From positions 198,390-262,389 of the forward strand of contig CAVQDO010000023.1 of NCBI GenBank assembly GCA_963711255.1: DNA of 64,000 nucleotides. The letters run 5' to 3'. How positions within the stretch are numbered: the stretch's first letter is position 1; every line of letters begins with the position of its first letter. A program made the position numbers and the translations under genes. The notes under the pieces were generated by a model. That model did not search any database, was not told where the DNA came from, and saw nothing but the letters and a program-made list of their open reading frames with translations. Of this stretch, positions 17,804-25,443 are shown piece by piece. This stretch comes from GCA-2746365 sp963711255 (lineage in GTDB: Bacteria > Pseudomonadota > Gammaproteobacteria > SZUA-229).

Positions 17804-18934
17804 ATGAACACGTATATATTAAAAATTGCCGGTGTTGTATGCACCGCACTAGTACTATCATCCTGTGGTTTATTCGGTGGCGATAAACGTCCGGTTTACC
17901 AGGGCGCGGAATACTATAAAAACCTTGAAGTACCGCCTGATCTGACTGAACCGGATACCGGTGACCAGCTGAGAGTGCCTGATCCTACTGAAGAAGCATT
18001 ACAGCGATTTCGTGATAACAATAAACTGGAAACGGTCATTACGCCAAAGTTTGATGGTGTTCGCAGTGTCAGCTTTGCAGGTAACAGCTGGTTAGAAGTA
18101 GATAATACTGCTGACCAGGTATGGCAGAAGCTTATCGAATTCTGGCAGGGTGAAGGCATAGAGCTAGTGCAAAATCGGCCCATGCTGGGGTTTATGGAAA
18201 CTGACTGGACGAAACGGCTGGAGGCTGACAGGGGATTTTTCTCATCGATGCTTCAGCGTTTTGAACCGGACGAAAAAGATAAATTCCGCGTTCGTGTTGA
18301 GCCTTTCGACAATGCTACCAAAACCCGCATTTATCTTGCCCATTCAAGAATCGAACGGGTAACAGGTGGCGAATTTGGTGATGTAATTTCATGGAAGTCA
18401 CTCCCTGCTGACCTGGAAGCGGAGCGCGAGATTATTGCTCGCATGGCTTTATTTGCCGGTCTGGACAAAGAGCAGTCAACACAGCTACTGGAAAATTACC
18501 GTCCTTATAGTTCGCTGGTAAAAGTTGATCGTAACAATACAACGGCGTTGACTATGACGGGCAGTATGGATTTTGTCTGGCGTCGATCCCTGCGTGCACT
18601 GGATCGCATGCGGATGCAGGATATTCGAGAAGATAAAGAGAGTAGTAGCATTCATTTCATCGTCGGAAAAATAGCTGATGAGGATATCGAGGTTGAAGAG
18701 GATGAACTATCAAAAACCAGCTGGTTAATGCAATTATTTACCGATGTCGATGAAGCCAGCCTGGCGAGCAATGAGAAGCGGAAATATCGCTTACGATTTT
18801 CTGACAGTAATGGTCGAGTTCAGATTGAAGTTCTCGATATCGAAAACTCGCAGTCAAGTGATGAAGATGGCGATGTAACCGGTACTGCTCTTGCTGAACA
18901 AATAAGAAACATACTGGTTAAAAACCTGGAATAA
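17804..18934 (+). CDS. bamC: Outer membrane assembly lipoprotein BamC (NlpB)
   Basis: The 376-residue lipoprotein has a signal peptide ending in the lipobox LSSC (Cys21), followed by the conserved unstructured segment KRPVYQGAEYYKNLEVPPDL that lies along BamD in the BAM complex. Two helix-grip domains follow, the first around residues 85-210 and the second around 240-375. It would sit on the periplasmic face of the outer membrane and support beta-barrel insertion. The order dapA-bamC is conserved in gammaproteobacteria. The segment just after the lipobox is better conserved than the rest, as is typical. Confidence 0.93.
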   Translation: MNTYILKIAGVVCTALVLSSCGLFGGDKRPVYQGAEYYKNLEVPPDLTEPDTGDQLRVPDPTEEALQRFRDNNKLETVITPKFDGVRSVSFAGNSWLEVDNTADQVWQKLIEFWQGEGIELVQNRPMLGFMETDWTKRLEADRGFFSSMLQRFEPDEKDKFRVRVEPFDNATKTRIYLAHSRIERVTGGEFGDVISWKSLPADLEAEREIIARMALFAGLDKEQSTQLLENYRPYSSLVKVDRNNTTALTMTGSMDFVWRRSLRALDRMRMQDIREDKESSSIHFIVGKIADEDIEVEEDELSKTSWLMQLFTDVDEASLASNEKRKYRLRFSDSNGRVQIEVLDIENSQSSDEDGDVTGTALAEQIRNILVKNLE

Positions 18935-19464
18935 ACTTTTGTTAAATCCCCGCCATACCTGATTATCTATTTCGCTGTAATAAGCACTTACTCCTTCGCG
19001 GGTGAGTGCTTAACGTCACTGTACTGCTTTTTCCATTGCTGCATTGCTACAATAAAAATTATTGTCGATTGATGCTTATTAATGCTGAAAAATGAGTCTT
19101 TTCCTGGTAAAAAACTTTTCGGTAATTTTCTGATAAATTTATCAATATAAGTTACAGCGGAGTTGTTTTCATTAAACCTTCTGTTACTCTCGCTCTGCAT
19201 TAAGCAGTCCAGCAATTTCTTTAAATAATTTTTTAGCTGGTTAGTGGTGTACCAGTTATAGCCGATACATTGTGATACAGATGTAACTGAAGCGCGAGTC
19301 AGGTCTATGAAACGGTGGCCTGGTCTGTATTATTTGAAATTTAGTAAGGCTACTATCGCCTGACATGAGCATCGCTGATGTTTTATTTGGTGACAGGCTT
19401 TACCGCGGCCTGAAATTATGAAATCATCATGCACTTCTCAATGCATGCCAAAAGGGTCCCGCTT
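18935..19464. other. Intergenic region, 530 bp, no convincing gene
   Basis: AT-rich DNA between bamC and the cupin gene. A hairpin lies at 18982-19011 (AAGCACTTAC pairing with GTGAGTGCTT, one G-T pair) about 50 bp after bamC, without a T tract. A 75-codon frame on the minus strand lacks family features and a ribosome binding site. The cupin promoter should lie in the last 150 bp, but I see no clear consensus. Confidence 0.6.
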
Positions 19465-20157
19465 ATGAATCCAGAAGCACAGACGCTTAATTCTTCAGCA
19501 GTATTAAACATGGACTTCTCCAGGCAAATCTGTGTTCTGCCCGAACATCACCAGTGGATCACCAGTCCTGCGGATGGCGTATCGAGAATGCCGCTGGAAC
19601 GAGTTGCAGCTGAGTCCGGCCATACCACCAGTTTTGTAAAATTCAAACCAGACTCATCGTTTCCGCCGCATAATCATCCACAGGGTGAAGAAATTTATGT
19701 AATGGAAGGTGTTTTTTCAGATGAAAACGGTGACTATCCGGCAGGCAGTTATATACGAAACCCGCCTGGCTCGCATCATAAGCCTTTTACCCGGCAGGGC
19801 TGTACCCTGTTTGTGAAGTTAGAGCAGTTTCAGCCGGGAGATACAAAACAGCTTGTTGTCCGACCCCAGGACCAGCAATGGCGCCCAGGTATTGGTAATC
19901 TTAAAGTATTATCATTACATGCCTTTAAAGGCGAAAGTGTGGCACTGGTTTGGTGGCCAGAAAACGAAATCTTTCAGTCGCATAGCCACCAGGGTGGCGA
20001 AGAAGTTGTGGTATTAAAGGGCCGGTTTATTGATGAATTTGGCGAGTATCCTGCTGGCAGCTGGATTAGAAGTCCCCACTTGAGCAAGCACTTTCCTCGT
20101 GTTGAAGAAGAAACGTTAATACTGGTTAAAGTAGGCCACCTTACAACAGACGTATGA
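19465..20157 (+). CDS. Double-cupin ChrR-like protein
   Basis: The 230-residue protein is counted from MNPEAQTLNSSAVLN, preceded by AAAGGG. It has two tandem cupin domains. The first has HNHPQGEEIYVMEGVF and YPAGSYIRNPPGSHH; the second has SHSHQGGEEVVVLKGRF and YPAGSWIRSPHLSKH. Both repeat the His-x-His, Glu, His set that binds a metal. ChrR-type cupins include the C-terminal half of the Zn anti-sigma factor ChrR and some dioxygenases. The N-terminal anti-sigma domain of ChrR is absent and no sigma factor gene is adjacent, so a metal-dependent enzyme or sensor is likelier. Its role is unknown. Confidence 0.8.
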   Translation: MNPEAQTLNSSAVLNMDFSRQICVLPEHHQWITSPADGVSRMPLERVAAESGHTTSFVKFKPDSSFPPHNHPQGEEIYVMEGVFSDENGDYPAGSYIRNPPGSHHKPFTRQGCTLFVKLEQFQPGDTKQLVVRPQDQQWRPGIGNLKVLSLHAFKGESVALVWWPENEIFQSHSHQGGEEVVVLKGRFIDEFGEYPAGSWIRSPHLSKHFPRVEEETLILVKVGHLTTDV

Positions 20158-20908
20158 GCGTCTGCGCTGTGATAAACAGCTGTAGATATACAATGCACGT
20201 TTATGTTCTAGCCTGCGGTATTGCTTCGGCTAAAGTATGGCGCTTAATGCCAGGGCAATCGCAAGCATCTGGCGCATACTTACAAGGGTAAGAATCAAGC
20301 TTGCGTAGTCAATGTATATGTCTGGTTATATCCAATAAAGAACAGGTTTAAATCTGAAATCGTTGGTTTAATTACCCGATTTTCTATCCTCAAGCATATT
20401 AATTACCGTTAGTCGACGTTGTATGGATGTCAGAATATTGACATCGTGTCCGGGTGTTATTTAGCTCTATATTCCCTGGTTAGCTTCTCGCTAACAGTAA
20501 GTGTTGCGAAAAAATACTTACCAAGGGCGCATTCTAATCAGCATATCAACTGCCGGAGTCCCCGCTATATCTGAAGAATTTCTAACTCATTAAGTCATTT
20601 TTTATAGTGTCATTTTTTCGACTGTGATGACCGGTAAATGACGTTTTTACCGATCGTCATTGTTTTATAACTCTTTGTCTGTATTAGTTTTTTTGTAAAG
20701 TAATGTAAATATCTATGAGCTATGATTAGTCAATGTAAAGACTTATATACGGACTGTTTTTAGCATTGCGAAGAAAGAACAGTTGTATGCGAGCAAATTA
20801 GAAAACGATTGTGAGCGATTGTGCCATTAGTTTAATAGCGTGACTAAATGAGTCGAAAAAGCTTTTTATATTAAATGAATGGGTTAAGTGTAATCAGGAT
20901 GAAATTAC
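20158..20908. other. Long AT-rich non-coding region, 751 bp
   Basis: No frame with coding character or ribosome binding site was found. A hairpin at 20625-20659 (TGATGACCGGTAAA pairing with TTTACCGATCGTCA, 12 of 14) is followed by TTGTTTT and could end a short transcript. The DNA is richer in A and T than its neighbours. Together with the truncated gene that follows, it looks like decayed or rearranged DNA. Confidence 0.55.
20625..20666 (+). terminator. Hairpin with T-rich tail, possible terminator
   Basis: A near-perfect 14-bp stem with a short loop is followed by TTGTTTT. No gene lies within 460 bp upstream on this strand, so if it works it would terminate an unrecognised small RNA or read-through from the cupin gene. 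Confidence 0.35.
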
Positions 20909-21157
20909 GTGAATAAAAATGCTTATAAGTTTTTTCTATTACTGCTAGCGATAATAATTTCGTTAATGCCCCTACGTTTGATGGCGGAGTCGGATACTGC
21001 GATAAACATTAAAGCTGATTTTATCTATAAGTTTACAGTTTTTACACAATGGCAAGACGGCAGTGAAGAGCTGAATATTCGTGTACCTGGAAATGAATCA
21101 GCAGGTTCATTTGTATATGGCCTACATGTATTAAAGCTAGCTATAAAGGTTATTTAA
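20909..21157 (+). pseudogene. Truncated YfiR/DUF4154-like periplasmic protein
   Basis: The frame has 82 codons from a GTG start. It shows a signal peptide (about residues 1-26, ending RLMAES) and then the beginning of a DUF4154 (YfiR) domain: INIKADFIYKFTVFTQWQDG and LNIRVPGNESAGSF. YfiR proteins are normally about 170-190 residues; here the similarity stops and the frame ends after LAIKVI. The downstream gene starts 3 bp later, so the missing part has been deleted. In Pseudomonas, YfiR represses the diguanylate cyclase YfiN from the periplasm, and yfiR-yfiN adjacency is typical. Loss of the C-terminal half would probably abolish that control here. Confidence 0.6.
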
Positions 21158-21160
21158 GTC

Positions 21161-23269
21161 ATGTTTTTACCAGGACTAAAATCGGGCCTCAAAGAGTTAT
21201 CTATCCAGAACAAGATCCTTGTTATCAATCTTACGGTAACGGCTATTGCCCTGTTATTTGCAGTAGTAATGTCTATTGCGAGTGATTACGTAAGTAAGCG
21301 AAATTATCTTGTAGAAAATTTGCTTGTGCAGGCAAAAATGGTTGGTAAGAATTCTTCAGTTGCACTGGTGTTTAATGATAATAACGCTGCAGAGGATATA
21401 CTGAAATCATTTAGTGAATCGCCAGCTGTACGCATTGCTACTGTCTATGATGTAAACAATAATGTATTAGCAAGTTACCTTAAGGATGACCAGGAGGCAG
21501 TGATGAATGATGTTCATATTCTGGATATTAGTAACAGTGCTGGCAGGAAGGTGATTAGTAGTGAATCATTCTTCGAAAATAAAGTGGGCATAGTTCAGGA
21601 GATCTCTCACAATAATAGTCAAATAGGAAAGTTGTATCTGCAGGCAGATATCTCTAATTTACATAGTGACAGCATCAATCATTTTTTGTATACATCATTT
21701 GTTGCGTTTTTAAGTTTAATCATTGCATCCATATTATTTTTAAAACTCAGGAAAAGAATAACCGGTCCATTACAACTGCTAACCGATTTAATGGAAACGG
21801 TTATTAAGGAAAGTGACTATAGTGTACGAGCAAAAATAAACTCTAACGACGAAATCGGTGTTTTAGCAGATGGCTTTAATGAAATGCTTGCGCATATTCA
21901 GGTGAACGATGAAAAACTTGAACATGAACTATCCGAACGGTATAAAGCAGAAAAACACCTTGATAAGCTGGCATATTATGATGTCATAACGGATTTACCG
22001 AACCGGCATTTTTTTCAGGAGCACCTTGATCGAGCAGTAGAACATGCGGTTAAAACAAACCAGCTAATGGCGCTATTATTTCTTGATCTGGATAATTTCA
22101 AAACCGTCAATGATACCGCTGGCCATAACACGGGTGACTTATTGCTAAAACAGGCTTCTTCGCGATTATCAAATGTACTGAGGCTGGGCGATTATATCTG
22201 TCGTATTGGCGGCGATGAATTTGCAATTATAATCGAGAATATAAAAGATATAAAAGATGTTTCGAAAGTGACGGGGAAATGTATCGAATGTCTGTCAAAA
22301 CCTTTTGTGTTTGACGACCACAAGTTTTTTGTTGGTGTTAGCATCGGTGTCAGTGTTTGCCCGGATGATGCAGTCAATGCAAATGAGCTTCTGGTTAGTG
22401 CAGATGTGGCGATGTATGAAGCTAAACTCAATGGTAAAAACAATTACAAATTCTTTAATAAGGAAATGAATGAAGTTAATAGTTTGAAGTACCAGTTAGA
22501 AAGCGATCTACGCTACGCGATAAAACATAAGCAGATGGAAATATATTATCAGCCACAGGTTGATTCAAATACTGGCGCTATTTCGGGTGTTGAAGCCTTA
22601 ATGCGATGGAATCATCCTGATAAAGGAACAGTCTTTCCTGATAAATTTATTCCAATAGCAGAAGAAAATGGCATGATTCTACAACTGGGTGAGTGGTTGT
22701 TGAATACGGTATGTCTCCACAGGAAGAAGTTAATAAGTTCTGGTCTGGATAAAATTAGCATCAGCATAAATGTTTCTGTTTTGCAGATACGCGATGATAG
22801 TTTTATCGGGACGGTTAGTCGTGCATTGAAAAAATTTGATCTGGAACCGGGTTTTCTTGAAATTGAATTGACTGAAAGTATATTGATGAATAATAGTGAG
22901 CAGGTCATTGATAAGGTCAGGCAGTTGCATGATATGGGTGTGCAAATTGCTATCGATGATTTCGGATCCGGCTTTTCATCAATGAACTATCTTAAAAGTC
23001 TGCCGGTAAATAAAATCAAGATTGATCGCAGTTTTGTTGCTGGTTTGTCTCAGGGCAGTGAAGACAAGGCTATTACTAAAGCAATTGTTGCAATGTCACA
23101 TGGTATGGGAATCAGCGTGGTTGCTGAAGGTGTGGAACATCAGGAGCAGGCAGATTACCTGTGTTCATATCAGTGTAATGTGCTGCAGGGCTATTATTTT
23201 TACAGGCCGATGATGTTCGGTGACCTGTTAAGGCTGGATGAAAAAGAGTTTATAGAAAGCGAAAAGTAG
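21161..23269 (+). CDS. Membrane GGDEF-EAL protein (YfiN-like sensor region)
   Basis: The 702-residue inner-membrane protein makes and/or degrades c-di-GMP. A transmembrane helix near residues 20-40, a periplasmic CHASE8-like sensor and a second helix near 175-195 are followed by a HAMP domain (about 197-245). The GGDEF domain has an intact GGDEF at 350-354 and an RxxD product-inhibition site (RLGD, 341-344). The EAL domain begins with EAL at 478-480 and keeps the DDFGSGFSS, ELTES and AEGVE catalytic motifs. Both activities may therefore be functional. It follows a truncated YfiR-like gene by 3 bp. The layout resembles YfiN (TpbB) with an added EAL domain. Confidence 0.93.
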   Translation: MFLPGLKSGLKELSIQNKILVINLTVTAIALLFAVVMSIASDYVSKRNYLVENLLVQAKMVGKNSSVALVFNDNNAAEDILKSFSESPAVRIATVYDVNNNVLASYLKDDQEAVMNDVHILDISNSAGRKVISSESFFENKVGIVQEISHNNSQIGKLYLQADISNLHSDSINHFLYTSFVAFLSLIIASILFLKLRKRITGPLQLLTDLMETVIKESDYSVRAKINSNDEIGVLADGFNEMLAHIQVNDEKLEHELSERYKAEKHLDKLAYYDVITDLPNRHFFQEHLDRAVEHAVKTNQLMALLFLDLDNFKTVNDTAGHNTGDLLLKQASSRLSNVLRLGDYICRIGGDEFAIIIENIKDIKDVSKVTGKCIECLSKPFVFDDHKFFVGVSIGVSVCPDDAVNANELLVSADVAMYEAKLNGKNNYKFFNKEMNEVNSLKYQLESDLRYAIKHKQMEIYYQPQVDSNTGAISGVEALMRWNHPDKGTVFPDKFIPIAEENGMILQLGEWLLNTVCLHRKKLISSGLDKISISINVSVLQIRDDSFIGTVSRALKKFDLEPGFLEIELTESILMNNSEQVIDKVRQLHDMGVQIAIDDFGSGFSSMNYLKSLPVNKIKIDRSFVAGLSQGSEDKAITKAIVAMSHGMGISVVAEGVEHQEQADYLCSYQCNVLQGYYFYRPMMFGDLLRLDEKEFIESEK

Positions 23270-23340
23270 ACTGAAAATAAATTACCATGGAATAGATAAT
23301 ATTCCTGCGGAATACGATTTATACTGTGATGAAATCATGC

Positions 23341-24516
23341 TCAATAATGTTTTTCAATTTGATCAAATGCACGATTGATGGTGTCTTCATCGACACAGTA
23401 TGCCATTCTTACATGGTGCTCGCCAGAAGGTCCAAATGCACTGCCAGGAGTCACCGCAACTTTGCTTTTATTTAGTAAACTTATTGCAAACTGTTTTGAA
23501 TTTTCATGCTCTGCAATAATTTTCGGAAAAATGTAATACGCACCCTCCGGCTTTCGGTTAGAGAAAACATGCGGCATATTATCCAGTCTCTGGCAGATAA
23601 GTTCTCTGCGATTCTTTAAAATATTTTCAAATACCTGCTTATGATCTGATGCCTGGCTTAAAGCTATTATCCCGGCCAGCTGTGAAATCCGTGGCGCACA
23701 TATCATGGTCGCATCATGTACTTTAAGTGCCTCACGTTTCAATTCTGCAGGCATTACCATGTAAGAAAGGCGCCAGCCGCTCATAGCGTAAGATTTAGAA
23801 AAAGAGTAAAGATAAATGAGATGTTCCCTGAGTGATTCAACACTGGCGAGGTTAAAATGTTTGTCTCGGTTTTCATATACAAAGTCACTGTAAGGGTCAT
23901 CGATAATGATTAGAATATTGTGTTGCTTTGCTATTTCACCAACACGCATTAACTCTGCCCGGCTAAAAATTTTCCCGGTAGGATTTGATGGGCTAACAAG
24001 GACAATGGCCTGCGTTTTATCAGTAATCAGACCGGGTAATGAATCTAAATCCAGCGACCAGTTATTGTCTTCGTTAAGTGGCCAGTATACGGGTACACCG
24101 GAGAATAAATGAATTTGCTGTATATGCGAAGCAAAACACGGATCAGTAAGAATGATCTCATCGCCAGGGTCTAGCATGGTATGAAATAGTGTGTTCAGGC
24201 CCTGCATGTTGCCAGCGCTGATTAATACATTTTCATTTGCGTTGACCCTGATGCCGGTCTTTATTTCATGATGCTGTACGACTAGTTCGCGTAGTTCTGG
24301 CAGTCCGTCGGGTAAAGTGTACTTTCCTGCATCAGCATCAGTATCAAGGATATGTTTAATGCCATTACGAATATATTCAGGTGTAGTAAATGATGGTAGT
24401 CCCCAGCTCAGTGATACTGCGCCTTCAATTTTTTCGCTGAGGATGGCCATATCTTTAATGGCAGAAACTTCAGATTCGAGTACATAAGTGGAAATGATGT
24501 CGGTAATGAAAGTCAT
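23341..24516 (-). CDS. PLP-dependent class I/II aminotransferase
   Basis: The 391-residue fold type I aminotransferase carries the PLP-binding Lys in YSFSKSYAMSGWRLSY, the Asn in SPSNPTGKIFS, and the phosphate- and carboxylate-binding Arg in HHVRMAYC near the C-terminus. Its length is normal. It belongs to the broad aspartate/aromatic aminotransferase group; the amino donor cannot be fixed from sequence, and a MalY- or AspC-like role is equally possible. It stands alone, convergent with the GGDEF-EAL gene and about 75 bp beyond the ppsR stop on the same strand. Confidence 0.9.
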   Translation of the reverse strand: MTFITDIISTYVLESEVSAIKDMAILSEKIEGAVSLSWGLPSFTTPEYIRNGIKHILDTDADAGKYTLPDGLPELRELVVQHHEIKTGIRVNANENVLISAGNMQGLNTLFHTMLDPGDEIILTDPCFASHIQQIHLFSGVPVYWPLNEDNNWSLDLDSLPGLITDKTQAIVLVSPSNPTGKIFSRAELMRVGEIAKQHNILIIIDDPYSDFVYENRDKHFNLASVESLREHLIYLYSFSKSYAMSGWRLSYMVMPAELKREALKVHDATMICAPRISQLAGIIALSQASDHKQVFENILKNRRELICQRLDNMPHVFSNRKPEGAYYIFPKIIAEHENSKQFAISLLNKSKVAVTPGSAFGPSGEHHVRMAYCVDEDTINRAFDQIEKHY

Positions 24517-24591
24517 TGATTTATTGTTGTGAGTTGATTTTATCGTTATAAAATGTCGCGCATGTAAACATAATCATCTAAGATTAATATA

Positions 24592-25428
24592 TTAATAAAT
24601 AGGCGGACGGTTAATATTCATTATCTGAATCACTGATGTTGCAATTTCTTCTACGGATATGTGGCTACTGTCTATGTGCCTGATATTTTCTACGGCTATA
24701 AGCGTATTGATTAACCGGGTTTCTCGCTGGCACTGTTCTAGCGAAGAGTAAATGCTGTTTTTCCTCCGTATTTCCCTGATTGTATGCAATCGATCTGCAC
24801 TAATCAGCAGGGCGAATAACTTTTCTCTGTATGGCTTTAATGCATCAGGCAGGTAGCCGCTAGCCATGTCTGATTCAGTCAGCGGATAGTTGGCTGCGCG
24901 TAAACCAAACTGCATGGCAAGATAAAGACAGGTTGGTGTTTTACCGCTGCGTGACACGCCGATCAGGATAATATCTGCATCTTTATATTCTTTGGTGTTG
25001 ATGCCGTCATCGTTTTTTAGCGCATAATTTACCGCTTCCATTCTTGACATGTAGACGACTTCATTGCTAATGCCATGAGATAATCCTTCAGCATGAGAAG
25101 AGGATGTACTCAATTCGGCTTCCAGCGGCTTAATAAAGGTGTCGAAAAAATCAATTATATGCGATTGTGTGCTGGCAATAATTTCACGATAGTTATCGTC
25201 AATCAATGTGCTGAATACCAGAGGTTTTTCTTTTGATTTTTCAGCGGTTTCATTGATTGTTCTGGCTGCAGCAAGTGCCTTGTCAATCGAGTCAATAAAA
25301 GGAAGTGAATGCTGCTCAAACTTAATTGAACTGAACTGTGTCAGCAGTGCATGGCCAAGGTTTTCTGCCGTGATACCTGTACGGTCTGAAACAAAAAAGA
25401 CGGGGCGGAGAGATGTCATGTTTTTCAT
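24592..25428 (-). CDS. ppsR: PEP synthase regulatory protein (kinase/pyrophosphorylase)
   Basis: The 278-residue DUF299 family protein has the P-loop-like motif GVSRSGKTPTCLYLA and the N-terminal signature FFVSDRTGITAENLGHALL. Family members inactivate phosphoenolpyruvate synthase by ADP-dependent phosphorylation of a Thr next to the catalytic His and reactivate it by phosphate-dependent removal. An ATG three codons further in is an equally good start. It lies 15 bp after the ppsA stop on the same strand, so regulator and target form an operon; in E. coli the two genes are divergent. Confidence 0.95.
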   Translation of the reverse strand: MKNMTSLRPVFFVSDRTGITAENLGHALLTQFSSIKFEQHSLPFIDSIDKALAAARTINETAEKSKEKPLVFSTLIDDNYREIIASTQSHIIDFFDTFIKPLEAELSTSSSHAEGLSHGISNEVVYMSRMEAVNYALKNDDGINTKEYKDADIILIGVSRSGKTPTCLYLAMQFGLRAANYPLTESDMASGYLPDALKPYREKLFALLISADRLHTIREIRRKNSIYSSLEQCQRETRLINTLIAVENIRHIDSSHISVEEIATSVIQIMNINRPPIY

Positions 25429-25443
25429 TATCCTGGCGTTCTA

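Noticed and set aside
18982..19011. Hairpin after bamC as a rho-independent terminator
   Set aside because: Stem is present but no T tract follows.
18988..19215. 75-codon minus-strand frame after bamC
   Set aside because: No recognisable domain and no SD; AT-rich intergenic sequence.
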